Assembly: GCF_902459505.1 (NCBI RefSeq)
Contig: NC_047093.1
Span: forward strand, 78,190,308-78,254,307
Origin: Geotrypetes seraphini
Lineage: Eukaryota > Chordata > Amphibia > Gymnophiona > Dermophiidae
Direction: 5' to 3'
Length of the DNA stretch: 64,000 nt
Shown: positions 41,693 to 52,247 of the stretch, in pieces
How the letters are laid out: each line of letters begins with the position of its first letter
How positions within the stretch are numbered: position 1 is the first letter of the stretch
Made by a program: the position numbers and the translations under genes
The notes under the pieces: model-generated
Database searches by the model: none
What the model saw: the letters and a program-made list of their open reading frames with translations, nothing else
What the model was told of the DNA's origin: nothing

Positions 41693-43244
41693 AGTAGGAG
41701 ACTGAGATTCCAGGTGAATTTTCAATCAAGAGAGCAATGTAGGAATAGAACAGAGAAGTATGCTGAGCTCCCAACCATCACTGCTCCCTACAGGGTTATT
41801 GGAGCAAAGTAGGGAAAACAGTGACCTTTCGGTTATTGGAATTACTCTGGGTCCCATACTTACTAGCAGTCCTCTCTATTCAGGAAGATGAAGGACTCTA
41901 TTACTATAAATAAGTATATTTTCCATCTGGAACTGCTCAGCTCAAAAGTCCTCTGTATATGCCTTTATTTCCTCTGCTTTCTTAAACCTTCTAGTGACCA
42001 TGTTTAAATTCCCATTTGGCACAGAGTAACATTGGCAAAATCCACAGGTCTTTTGCAAGTGGCTAGCACATATCCAAGACTTGAGCAACCATCAACTTAG
42101 ACAACATTTCTGATCTTTCACTTCCACAAAGTAACACAGTGCGTGAATATTGGTAGTCAGCCTATTCTCAAAGATGGCTCTTTTGGTACCTCAGCCTGCA
42201 CCATATTTCTTTATACCTTCATAGTCTTCCCTAATCAAATTTCTGATTGTAGATCATAGTTCATTTTTCACTTCCAGAGAACCATCTAATCCAGCCTTGA
42301 GTCTCGATTACTTATCAACCTCCAAATAGACTGTCAGGCAGATCATGTCACTCAGGTGCTGAAGAAATACCTATGGTGATTCCTAGTCTTCCTTTCTTTC
42401 TCTCCTCCATATCCTGTCATCTTTATCTTCTCTTCCTTTCCCTCTTCCTGGCATCATCAGTTCCCTTACCTCCCTACCCCTTGTATGATGATCTCCCTTC
42501 CTTTGTTTTTATCCAGCTGTCAAGAGTAATTGGATGACCAGTGCTGCTTACCAGTTGCTACTTCCTGCTTTGCTGGCTTCCAGAGGAGGACTAGTAGCAA
42601 GTAAGGTATGCTGCTCAATGATTACTCCTACTGGGCAGAGGCAGTTGTGTAGAGAGTGGAAGAGAGAGATTTGACCTAGAGAATGACATGAGAATAGGGA
42701 CAGAGCCTGTAGGGATGGGTTGGGGACAGGAACTTTCTCCCTGTGTCATTCTCTAAACTTGAGACTAGCATCAGTACAGTATGTAAAAACTTAATATATC
42801 TTAGACAATTGACAACTGAATTCAATGACTAAAAAAACTGCAGATGCTGCTTTTGGATTTAAAAGAACTGTTAAATAGCATCATTTCTTGTCTTCCTTTG
42901 AGGTGGCAATAAGAATCTGTCTGGTGAACAGACTCTTACCATCTGTAATGTCCTTCTATCACGTGCCCAGCATCTTACTATTACTGCAACAGATTCATCC
43001 ATCATTGCTGGCATCAAGGAACATTTCCAACTTTTAATAAACACTTATTTTTCTGTTCACTATACTGTTTAGGTTCTCTTCTACACCCATGTCAGAAAAA
43101 CAAGCCAACTGCCTTCCTAGATAATGTAAAAACATAGGCAAATGTATCTTTGGGAAGGTTCCATCATAAGCAGATTGAAATGGAAGACTCTATTCATTAT
43201 CTTGTCATTTTATTTAGGTTTTAATGGTCACCAATTAACCTAGT
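41693..43244. other. Unassigned intergenic DNA with one small hAT-like element
   Basis: 42677-42755 is a small TIR element, TAGAGAATGACATGAG facing CTGTGTCATTCTCTA, of the family at 62533-63068. A pyrimidine-rich patch lies at 42360-42520. No gene seen in the rest. Confidence 0.45.
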
Positions 43245-43560
43245 CAGCTATGTAATTTACCATTCTAATTAGGTGGGTTTGAACTCTGTATTCTGCCATT
43301 AACCTTCTGATGTCTGAGTTTCTGCTCACAAACGTATTGGCTACACTACTTTCGACACACACAATGAAACGACAAAGAATAGGGAGACGTCTACGAAATA
43401 ACTTTACAAAGATTCTCTTTACAGCGGTGGAAGATTATTAGGGTGCCCGTGCCCTAGACGTTTAACAGGCAATTGTAATACCTTTAGTCCTCTATTTTAA
43501 TAGCACCTTTAGATATGCAAATAGCAATTACAGAAAACTGCTATTTACATGTGAAGATCT
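43245..43560. repeat. R2 interspersed repeat, copy 2
   Basis: Same order of words as 7105-7330 (TCTAATTAGGTGGGTTTGAA, CATTAACCTTCTGATG, CTTTACAGCGGTGGAAG, CCTTTAGTCCTCTATTTTA), with about 60 extra bases in the middle. Confidence 0.65.
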
Positions 43561-44072
43561 ACATCACTCAGAGATTTCAAAGGGTCATGGTGGCAGCACA
43601 TCTCGTGTAGGGGTGGGAAAACCATTACTCTTAAGCAAGATACGAGCTCATAGCTCATTCTTTACCACACAATATTCCCAGCTGCATTAACACAAAGCCA
43701 AATTTAATGCAAGATCAATGAGTTAGTAAACCAGCGCTTAGATTATAAATTGTGTGGAGAAAGAACCTATAATCAATTGTGCCTGAATTTTTTATTCATC
43801 CTCAACGTGAATTTAGAAAGAAAGTAAACAAATGTAAAAGCTTTCTAGCAACTCAGATATAAGCTAAATTTGCATAGACTGGAAATTCAGGATCTACATC
43901 TTTATCTCACGCCTCTCCACAGTGACTACCCAATAAACCTGTGGAGTTTCCAGGACAATCCTAAACTAATGCTTCTTTGCATTTATGCAAAGCATTCTCA
44001 CTCATTAGCCTATCCTGTTCCATTTACTCATTATCACTGTACGAGGAAATATTTACAGAGCAACTACTGTTC
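43561..44072. other. Unassigned DNA
   Basis: Around 43715-43790 there is CCAGCGCTTAGATTATAAATTG, also seen in other form near 46978, hinting at a dispersed repeat. No gene. Confidence 0.35.
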
Positions 44073-44075
44073 TTA

Positions 44076-44846
44076 GGGCTAGATTCACTAAGCAAACCGA
44101 TCGGTTTGCGAGCACTTTGCGACCAGATTTCCCTCCTGCACTATTCACCAACCTGTGTAGCGATTCGATTACAATCCACGCATGCAAATGAGGGGAACTG
44201 CATGCAAAGTAGGCAGGAATGCAATTCACTAAACAAATTTTGCGATTCGTCTGGGCTTTCTGCTCATCCTGAAAAGCGACTGCTGGGGACCAGTCGAAAA
44301 CGTCTTTCTGACTCTCCAACTCTGCTCTGCCCCTTGTCTCCTGCCAGCTCGCCCCGATCTTGCAGCCCTGCTGTCTGCCCCGAAAATGAAACGCGCGACA
44401 CCTGTTCCTGGTCTCTGCCCCGATCTTCCAGCCCTGCTTTCTGCCCCGAGCTACTACTGTCTGCCGCCTTCCTTGCAGTGCAAGCCCACAGGTTTAAAGT
44501 GGGGTTGCACGCTGCAGTGCAGCCCTGCTTTAAACCCACGGGCTTGCACTGCAGGGAAGGCGGCAGAGAGCAGGAGAGTCTGGGCGGCAAAAGCAGGGCT
44601 TGGAAGGGGAGAGCAGGATGGCATGTGCAGAAAAGTAAAAAAAAACAAAAAACAGTCCCGGCTCAGATGGGCATGCGCAGACCATCTACAGATAGTCTGC
44701 GTATGCGTACGGATCGCACACCAGCGATCCGGGCAGGCAGATGGGGGATGTTCCTCCGATCGCCCCCATCTGCATATTTGTTTTTTGTGAATTCGTCGGA
44801 CCTGCTCGGATGCGGACTCGATCAGGCAGGTTGGTGAATCTGGCCC
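44076..44846. mobile_element. TTA-flanked miniature element with internal palindrome
   Basis: GGGCTAGATTCACTAAGC faces TTGGTGAATCTGGCCC; TTA flanks at 44073-44075 and 44847-44849. The inside is GC-rich with a long palindrome (44470-44570: CAGTGCAAGCCCACAGG facing CGGGCTTGCACTGCAGG). PIF/Harbinger-like. The 286-codon open frame across it is not a gene. Confidence 0.75.
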
Positions 44847-44861
44847 TTAAGTAGCTGTATT

Positions 44862-44935
44862 AAAGGCGTGTATTATAGTGTATTATAGTGTATTATAGTG
44901 GTTATAGTGTATTATAGTGTAGTGGTTATTGTTTA
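44862..44935. repeat. Short tandem repeat (GTGTATTATA)
   Basis: Imperfect copies of GTGTATTATA, followed by a LINE/SINE-type tail in reverse (44927-44992, ACCATTACTAATGACTGG..GAGCAGTTTAC). Confidence 0.7.
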
Positions 44936-45242
44936 TTTAAAGTTTCTATACCATTACTAATGACTGGGAAGTCAATTCAGAGCAGTTTACATAAGCTTCT
45001 GTAATGATGTTACAATACATGGGCCTCTGTAGTGGTGTTTCAATACAGAGTTTGAGTGTTTCTGTGAAGTTTTCATGCATGAACTTCAGTAATGGTGTTT
45101 CAATACAGGATTAAAGTGTTTCTGTGACGGTTTTCAGTACCGCTGCAGATGATACTTACTTGTGGTTCTGGTGCATTTAGGCTTCATGGTATGGTGTATT
45201 TACATATCTTTTACATATGGTCTTTACACATATTTTCACTAC

Positions 45243-46502
45243 GATATATATATATATATAATAAAACGCTAAGCGCGCATGTGCACTCTTATCCCGTGCT
45301 TCCCTGATCCCTGATCTGTCACGCTGTGCCGGCATGAGTGCGCATGCGCGCTTACTACGTCATCACAGGTGGCGGAGGGAGCGAACGTGGAGTCCTGCCG
45401 TCGCCTTCCCGAGCCTCAACCGGAGCCACTAGCGATCAACACAGCTGTAACTCCCCCCTCCTGCCCTCTGTCTGCCGAAAAGGAGCCCGCAAGGTGGTCG
45501 TTGGGAAGCGGGCAAGTGCTGACAACGGTCACGTGTGCTAAATTGGCGCTCGGGGGCAGGAAGATGGGAAACGGGCCTTAACGGGCTTATGCCAGCATGC
45601 CGGTTCAGGTAGCCAATTAACCCCAGCTCATCCGCTGCAGCCAGAAGGGCGAGTATTACCAGGGCTGCCTGAGAGCGGGCGCCAGCGAGTGTGCCAGATT
45701 CTGGGCGCGAACTGCAGGCAGACAATGTGCTGGGAGCCCAAGAAGCAGCTGCAACTCGGGGGAGGGTGAATCCATTTCTCTCTACTTAAAATTGCTTGTC
45801 CCTCTCTCTCCCCCCCGGGCAGCAACAGTGCAGCGCAGCGCTTTTCTTTGAATTTAAACATAGCGGGCGGATGAACAGGTGGGAGGGAGGAGTAGATGCC
45901 AGCAGGGGTGTGTTACAGAGTGAGGGAAGCGGGGGGAAGGGAGAAATGGAGAGAGGCAGAGAGATTTAGGGAGGGGACAGAAGCGGGAGGGAGAGATATG
46001 GACATGAGGTTCATGCTGGTGGGCCAGAAGGGGTGCTGCTGGACAGGGGGAGCAGGAAAGAGGTGCTGCTGGACAGGGGGAGCAGGAAAGAGGTGCTGCT
46101 AGACAGTGGGGAAGGTAAAAGGAAGGGAGAAGGCCTACTGCTGGACAGGGGGAGCAGGGAAGTGGTGCTGCTGGATAGGGGGGAGGTAAAAGGAAGGGAG
46201 AAGGTCTTCTGCTGGATCGGGGGAGCAGGGAAGAGGTGCTGCTGGATAGGGGGGAGGTAAAATGAAGGGAGAACGGCTGCTACTGGACAGGGGGATAAGG
46301 GAAGGGGTGTTGCTGGTCAGGAGAGACGTAAAACAAAGGGAGAAGGGCTGCTGCTGGACAGGGGGAGCAGGGAAGGGGTGCTGCTGGAAATGGGGGAGGT
46401 AAAAGAAAGGGAGAAGGGCTACTGTTGGACAGGGGAAAAAGGCAAGGGGTGGTGGTGGACAGCCTATTCTACCACCCGTTAATGTAATGGGCTTAAGAAC
46501 TA

Positions 46503-46503
<1 letters not shown>
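45243..46503. mobile_element. Non-autonomous Helitron
   Basis: The 3' end has the Helitron signature: hairpin CCCGTTA (46475-46481) and TAATGGG (46485-46491), then CTAG (46500-46503) followed by T. The 5' end follows an AT run with AATAAAACGCTAAGCGCGC. No Rep/helicase coding. The interior carries a purine-rich minisatellite (46020-46460). Confidence 0.7.
46020..46460. repeat. Minisatellite within Helitron
   Basis: About seven units built on TGCTGCTGGACAGGGGGAGC, alternating with GGGGGAGGTAAAAGGAAGG blocks, unit length 30-60 bases. Open frames on both strands here are repeat artefacts. Confidence 0.75.

Positions 46504-46577
<74 letters not shown>
46503..46577. repeat. (TA)n(CA)n microsatellite
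   Basis: About 25 TA units followed by about 12 CA units. Confidence 0.95.
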
Positions 46578-46578
<1 letters not shown>

Positions 46579-46585
46579 TCTAGAG

Positions 46586-46714
46586 CAGGGGTGTCCAACC
46601 TTTTGGCTTCCCTGGGCCGCATTGGCCCAAAAAAAATTTTCTGGGGCCGTGCAAACACACAAACGCTGCTTCAAGACACCCGGGGGCAACGGAGCCGCAG
46701 GTTGGACACCCCTG
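46586..46714. mobile_element. hAT miniature element
   Basis: 129 bases, CAGGGGTGTCCAACC to GGTTGGACACCCCTG, perfect 8-bp duplication CTCTAGAG (46578-46585, 46715-46722). Confidence 0.9.
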
Positions 46715-46722
46715 CTCTAGAG

Positions 46723-47254
46723 AATACTGTTAGACTATCAAACTGAGAATCAGAGATGCCAGGGATCTAAGACTACTTCTTCCACAGAGTATTCCTGTGA
46801 CTTTGGACAAATCAATTCACCCTTTCTTTGCTTGAAATACAAATTTAGGGCCAGATGTATGCAGATTATTTAATACAGCCACCACTATTGTCTTGAGGTT
46901 AATTTACAAACTAAGCATATAACACATCTTAATACATGAATAAAATTCAAATTAATATGCATTAATATATTAGTAAATCAGGTTCTTAGATTGTAAATTC
47001 TCTTGAGAAAGGAAATATCTACTGCACCAACTGTAACTTGCCTTGAACTTGGCTTTTTAACTATGAGTAATTAAATTAAAATGAAAAAACAATTCCTTAA
47101 CTTCTGGAATTTATCTTTCTCCCCTTTGTGGCTATATTCAAAATGTCTTTCCCCTTTGATGATGAATGGGGAAAATCGATAGTATGCTAGGCTCAAAACA
47201 TACTAAGGAGTTTAAAAGCTTGTGAAAATTTTTCCTAAATTATTGCTGAACCTT
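46723..47254. other. Unassigned AT-rich DNA
   Basis: No supported feature. Confidence 0.35.
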
Positions 47255-47480
47255 TTTGCTATTTATTTATTTATATACTGCTTACATCTTAAGCAGTTTA
47301 CTCTGAATAGTAGTCAGGTACTTGAAGTATTTCCCTATCTGTCCCAGTGGGCTCACAATCTAATTATGATACCTGGGGCAATAGAAGGATATATGACTTG
47401 CCCAAGTTCAAATGGAGTGGCACTGGGACCAAACCCACAACCCTCAGGATGCTGAGGCAGCAGCTCTAAACACCAGGTCA
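47255..47480 (-). mobile_element. tRNA-derived SINE
   Basis: Reverse orientation: tail TTTATATACTGCTTAC, body CTGTCCCAGTGGGCTCAC and ACCTGGGGCAATAG, tRNA part with CAAACCCACAACCCTCAGG and GCTGAGGCAGCAGC. Same family as 62590-62845, more diverged. Confidence 0.8.
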
Positions 47481-47485
47481 AAGTT

Positions 47486-48204
47486 CATAAGAACAAATTT
47501 AAGGATCTATCAGCCATCAAAAGGAAAATCTTTTTATTAGGAAAATTATTTTAAAACTTTCAGAATTTCACTCACTGGGGTTTTAGCTCATCATGTCAAC
47601 AGCTCAGCCAGTCAGGAAAAAAGGAACATTTGCTTTTAAAGGGTTGGCTTGAATACTCAGTGTTTCATATTATTTTGTGGTCATAACTGGTTTGTCTATT
47701 GCTCTCATATCTTTTATAGTTCTCTCTTTTGTGGACTGCTTGTTTTGGTGTTCTATCCTTTTGGTATATTTTATTTTTCTTCAATTGTTCTATTTGATTT
47801 ATTCTTTTTTAACCCTGCCTTGATGAGATTATAAATTTGATATTTCACTAAACAAACAGCAGTACTGCTTTTATTGTGTAACCCTTTATAATTATATAAC
47901 TGAGCTCCTACATTTCATTACAGTAAAGCGTATATAGTAGAAAATGTGCTGTAGCTACAATACTGCAAAAGGTGAAGTGGGGAAATATAAAGCAGTGCAA
48001 AAAAACTCCACATAAAGGTAGCTGAGAATCTGCTCAAATGGAAGAAAAAGCCTCAGGTTTTATTGGCAGAGCTCAAGCCCAAACCACCAGCTCCACATCA
48101 TTTGCTAAAAAAAACTTCCTTAGAGTGACAACTCGCTGTTGGAGGTTTAAAATAATTGAGGACTGAGATATTTTTTGCACTATTTTATTTATAGAAAACG
48201 TGCT
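47486..48204. other. Unassigned DNA
   Basis: 47830-47870 (CCTTGATGAGATTATAAATTTG) may be a LINE tail. No gene. Confidence 0.35.
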
Positions 48205-48546
48205 TGCATCATAGAAACATAGAAATAGACGGCAGATAAGGGCCACGGCCCATCTAGTCTGCCCACCGCAATGACCCTGCCCTACCCATCTCTGTGAATA
48301 GATCCCACGTGTCTATCCCATTTGGCCTTAAAATCAGGCACGCTGCTGGCCTCAATGACCTGAAGTGGAAGACCATTCCAGCGATCAACCACCCTTTCAG
48401 TGAAAATGAATTTCCTGGCGTCACCGTGCAGTTTCCTGCCCCTGATTTTCCACGGATGCCCCCTTGTTGCTGTGGGACCCTTGAAAAGGAAGATATCTTC
48501 TTCCACCTCAATGCGGCCGATGAGATACTTGAACGTCTCTTGTCAT
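48205..48546 (-). pseudogene. CR1-B LINE 3' fragment
   Basis: Reverse CR1-B: tail CATAGAAACATAGAAATAG and GGCAGATAAGGGCC; coding (48282-48506) EEDIFLFKGPTATRGHPWK and FIFTERVVDRWNGLPL to WDRHVGSIHR. 5'-truncated. Confidence 0.88.
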
Positions 48547-48786
48547 GACCAGCCCTATAATTTAAGGTAAATACCTGAACCTAGATGTTATGTATGAACA
48601 TGCTTAAATGATACAATTCTGTAATTTATGTGTATTTGCGCACTGCAATCAAACTTCCTATGTGCATACCCACAGCCAAAGTATGTGCCACAAAGCATGG
48701 CACATACGTTTCTGCTAGCTAGAATGCTACAAGAAGTTATGTATGCACAAACGTAACTACCTATGTACAAATAATTAGAATACTGC
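48547..48786. other. Downstream DNA of the Crumbs homologue
   Basis: AT-rich, no recognised element. It could be 3' UTR or flank. Confidence 0.3.
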
Positions 48787-49163
48787 AAACATTATGCCAC
48801 CATAATGCATATGATAGTGTTTGCCTAATCATGAGCTATGAACGTAGCTTTGCTATTAAACATGATGGTGTTACTAGATATGATGATGTATGGCATCCAC
48901 TGTCAGATTACTGTGACAATATGCACAAACATACATGAATTCGATATGTATTTGAACTGATATCTTTGTAATGTATGCTCTGTAAGAACTTTGTAAAATC
49001 CAGAATTCTAGTATTTGATTGTCATCTCATGTTTCTTCTTGTTCTTTAATTTTATTTTTATTATGCTTTAGAATGGCTCATTACATTACATAGACTCTGG
49101 CGAATATCTGTAATATTGTTTATTATTAAAACTAATAAAAAAACATTGAACTTAAAAAAAAAA
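48787..49163 (+). mobile_element. Poly(A)-tailed retroinsertion with target duplication
   Basis: Ends AATAAAAAAACATTGAAC plus a poly(A) run (49154-49164). AGAATACTGC at 48777-48786 and at 49164-49173 is a perfect 10-bp target duplication. This is the pattern of L1-type retrotransposition; the insert has no recognised coding sequence and could be a truncated L1-like LINE end or a 3' UTR retrocopy. Confidence 0.75.
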
Positions 49164-49184
49164 AGAATACTGCCATTTCCAAGA

Positions 49185-49190
49185 TTTATT
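49185..49190 (-). promoter_or_regulatory. Candidate polyadenylation signal for Crumbs homologue
   Basis: AATAAA on the minus strand about 190 bases after the stop codon. It could end the short 3' UTR; other signals further on cannot be excluded. Confidence 0.3.
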
Positions 49191-49377
49191 GCTACCAATA
49201 ACTAGATGGTGGCTCTTTACAGAATCACCCCATGTGTGTGCCATGTACATAGATAATGAAATATCTTGGATAAACATTATATTAATATAAAACAATCCAT
49301 AAATCGTTACAGCATTTCTTACATCTTTGCAAACCTCACTTTTAGTCCAACTTTACATACCATGTAGTGCCTAGTGA

Positions 49378-49602
49378 TTATATCAGCCTTTCTGTTGGAG
49401 GGAGCTTCATAACATCCCACATCTCTACTCGAGCCCCGTCTTTCTCATGGCGACTAGGACTGTATGTTCCCTGAGTTGCTCTCTTGTTTCTCATAGCAAG
49501 AGTGATGGTTATGACAACTGCAATGAGGATGAGGAGTGACACTGCTCCAAAAGTCAACCCAAGGAGGGATGATGTTTCGGACTTTCGGAACATCACCAGC
49601 TT
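49378..49602 (-). CDS. crb1: Crumbs homologue, terminal coding exon
   Basis: Encodes the last 74 residues of a Crumbs protein, the apical membrane polarity determinant of epithelia and photoreceptors. Residues 13-37 form one transmembrane helix ([18 protein letters not shown]). Residues 38-74 are the conserved 37-residue cytoplasmic tail: [12 protein letters not shown] binds FERM-domain proteins, and the C-terminal ERLI binds PDZ domains of PALS1 and PAR6. VEMW before the end favours CRB1 over CRB2, which has LEMD-type sequence. An acceptor AG at 49603-49604 with preceding T-rich DNA fits exon start; phase 0 and length agree with my memory of the last CRB1 exon. TAA ends at 49378. No other Crumbs exon seen in the window, so the preceding intron exceeds 14 kb. 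Confidence 0.88.
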   Translation of the reverse strand, partial: KLVMFRKSETSSLLGLTFGAVSLLILIAVVITITLAMRNKRATQGTYSPSRHEKDGARVEMWDVMKLPPTERLI

Positions 49603-49945
49603 CTGTCACGGAACATGGTTATTATAAAAAGATCAAACAACTCTTTGTCAGGAAAAGTAGGATAGAAAACAAAACACAGCAAAACAGATTTTAAACGACT
49701 GTCCTCAGTCAAATTGGAAGTAACCTTTGCACATTTATAGTTCTATCAGAGTGGTTCCACTGTGGAAAGAGTGAAGAGAACCCTGTAATTCAAATTTTAT
49801 AGAATGGATTCTATTGTTGGCATGACAGCATATGGGGGGGTTTGTTCAAAAAGTTCCAGGACAGTTTGAAGACTATACTTTTTTGTGCGCAGTATTTTGT
49901 TGGGTGTTTTCGCTTTTCCTAGTTTGTGGTTTTCAGCAGTACCGG

Positions 49946-50003
49946 ACCCTGGAAGAAGATTGTTTCACGACCAACACAGCCCGTGTCGGGTCTATGCAAC
50001 AAT
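49946..50003 (+). ncRNA. Very degenerate hammerhead-like motif
   Basis: GACCC before CTGGAAGA and GGGTC after; GATTG/CGACC as stem II; ACAC/GTGT as stem III with loop AGCCC. The GAAA box is damaged. Recognisable only by comparison with the other copies. Confidence 0.3.
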
Positions 50004-50156
50004 TTATATACTGTGTTTGTTTGAGTTATTGGATATTTTATCTTCTGCACCTTGTTCAAATTAAGTTTTTATCAAGATTATCAGTTCCACAGTTTTTGGG
50101 TTTCTCCCTCTGGTGGAATGCCAGTGACAGAGAACTTCACCCTGTCACTGTGGAAG

Positions 50157-50345
50157 TTTATTTCAAGTTTATTTAAAATTTGATATACTGCTTATCAGAT
50201 ATCTAAGCGGTGTACATAACAAAAATTATATTAATATCAGTTAACAAATACTAACTGACAAACAAAATGGCTTATTCACACAAGCGGAAAAAGGGATGAA
50301 ATACAGATTTCAATAGGACAGAAATACAAAAAAAGGAAAGAACAG
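50157..50345 (-). mobile_element. L2-like LINE or SINE tail
   Basis: TTTATTTCAAGTTTATTT, GATATACTGC and TATCTAAGCGGTGTAC are the reverse of the shared LINE/SINE 3' tail. Confidence 0.65.
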
Positions 50346-50386
50346 TAGGGGGGATTAATGAACTGGAAGACCATCAACGTCAACTG

Positions 50387-50725
50387 ATGAGGGCTCTTGT
50401 GTGCGCTATTTGGCAATTAACTGTTAGAGAATTGGCAGAGGAATGCAACATCTCCATTGGTTCATACCACAACATTCTAACAGAGAAGTTGGGGATGTCT
50501 CACGCTGTGGCAAAATTTGTTCTACAGTTGATGTCCGACGACCAGAACAACCATGAATTTTGCGCAAAAAACGTGATGACAGTTCTTCCCCAGCCACCTT
50601 ACTCTCATGACTTGGCCCCTGCTGACTTCTTGTTACCTAAACTTAAATCCATTCTGAAAGGAAAGCAATTCGACACCATTGAAGACAAAGCAAAATTTGA
50701 CACAGTAACTTTTAGCAATTCCTGA
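50387..50725 (+). pseudogene. Mariner transposase remnant
   Basis: LTVRELAEECNISIGSYHNIL is the second DNA-binding helix region; KLGMSHAVAKFVLQLMSDDQ is the linker. The frame then jumps, by an internal deletion, to PPYSHDLAPADFLLPKLKS, the last catalytic block of mariner (D-L-A-P-x-D), and KGKQFDTIED. The central catalytic aspartates are lost; a full protein is about 340 residues. Non-functional. Confidence 0.8.
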
Positions 50726-50954
50726 AGATGTGTTTAAGGACTGTTTCCAGAAGTAGAAACAACATTGGGAAAAATGAATATGTAGGGAAGGGGAGCACTT
50801 TGAAGGGGACCAATGGAATAAGTTGTAAGATTGATTAATACATTTTTATAAAATCAGTCCTGCAACATTTTGAACAGACCTCGTATACTAAGAGCCAGCA
50901 ACAAGTGATTTAAGGGCCCAAAGACAGCAATAGTTAACAGTCTCAAAGACAAAC

Positions 50955-51500
50955 GGTTCATAGACAACGGCACGAAAGACAAAAGCGCGTGCCGCCACGC
51001 CGTTCTAAATTACAGTTTTTAGGGGCTCCGACGGGGGGTTTTGTTGGGGAACCCCCCCAGTTTACTTAATAGACATCGCGCCGGCATTATGGGGGGTTTG
51101 GGGGGTTGTAACCCTCCACATTTTAGTGTAAACTGAACTTTTTCCCTAAAAACAGGGAAAAAGTTCAGTTTACAGTAAAATGTAATGTAATGTAATGTAA
51201 TGTAATGTAAATGTAATGTAATTCATTTCTTATATACCGCTACATCCGTTAGGTTCTAAGCGGTTTACAGAAAATATACATTAAGATTAGAAATAAGAAA
51301 GGTACTTGGAAAATACCCCCCACACCCCCCATAACGCCCCCACAACGTGGCGCGATGTCTATTAAGTAAAGTGGGGGGGTTCCCCCCACACACACCCCCG
51401 TCGGAGCACTAAAAACAGTAATTTAGAGCGGCGCGGCAGCGCGCACTGCGCTCAATTGTCTGGGCGCGCCTTTGTCCCGGCGCGCTTTTGACCTGACACC
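50955..51500 (-). mobile_element. PAL: GC-rich palindromic element, copy 2 (inverted)
   Basis: Same family as 33026-33474, opposite orientation: left GGTTCATAGAC, right CTTTTGACCTGACACC. AAGACAAAC at 50946-50954 and 51501-51509 is a perfect 9-bp duplication. Long internal hairpin with TTTTTAGGGGCTCCGACG; the arm after the centre is split by an L2/SINE tail insertion (about 51178-51315) with a TGTAA microsatellite. Confidence 0.78.
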
Positions 51501-51641
51501 AAGACAAACATGCAATTGGCAGGTAAGATTTTTTGTATGCTATAACTGGATCTCAAAGAATTCTGTAGAACTGCACACAGATTTATATTCAAGACAAAAT
51601 CCTTGCATGAGAAAGCAACAACACAAGGATCAACAAACCTA

Positions 51642-52144
51642 GGGGACCTTTTACTAAACTGTGGCAAAACTTGGCCTTAACACACCCATGAGGAAGGTGT
51701 GGCTCACTGGTAGAGCTGCTGCCTCTGCACCCAGAGATTAGGAGATCAAATCCCAGCGCTGCTCCTTGTCACTTAATCCTCCAGTGCGCACTGCTTTGAA
51801 TGCCAAAGGCAATATACAAGTCCCCATTTCCTTTCCCTTGCACAGGTATTTCCCACATGCTAAAGACTTTCCATTTTCCAAATTAATGGCCATCCACAAG
51901 TGCTCCCCATTAGCAAAAAATTTGCACACGGGCCCATACTGCCACCCATTTTGGAGGCAGTAATGCGGCTGCAATGATTTGTGCTGTCTTTCCAGACATG
52001 CACCCGCCAAGAAAATTTAAGGAACTTTTTTTGCACACACATTGGGATTTTATTGCAGGACACCTTGGCGAGTCCCACAGTAAGCCATTTTTAAGCTGTG
52101 GTAAGCATGCACTAGCGCTTACTGCAGCTTGGAAAAAGGACCCC
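51642..52144. mobile_element. TTA-type miniature element split by a SINE
   Basis: GGGGACCTTTTACTAAACTG faces CTTGGAAAAAGGACCCC; right flank TTA, left flank CTA. GCAGTAAGCGC-type arms. A tRNA SINE lies inside. Confidence 0.6.
51690..51810 (+). mobile_element. tRNA-derived SINE, partial
   Basis: TGTGGCTCACTGGTAGAGC (A-box region), GGAGATCAAATCCCAGC (B-box region), then GCTGCTCCTTGTCAC. Short body. Confidence 0.75.
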
Positions 52145-52247
52145 TTAGTTATATCCTCTTTAAACTTGGGTTTCCACTAATCATTTAGATTCATAGAACA
52201 TTTTATACAGTTGTATATAGAACAAATAAATACATAGAGAGGTAAAT

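Larger units (their letters stand above)
49831..50886 (+). mobile_element. Mariner transposon remnant
   Basis: TIRs GGTTTGTTCAAAAAGTTCC (left) and CATTTTGAACAGACCTCG (right) are inverse, with TA on both sides. Inside lies decayed transposase (50387-50725) plus a hammerhead-like remnant and an L2/SINE tail that inserted near the left end. Confidence 0.8.

Noticed and set aside
43977-44837. 286-codon open frame
   Set aside because: Spans the GC-rich palindromic miniature element at 44076-44846; no domain, not conserved-looking.
46033-46689. Open frames on both strands
   Set aside because: Translated minisatellite and (TA)n(CA)n microsatellite.
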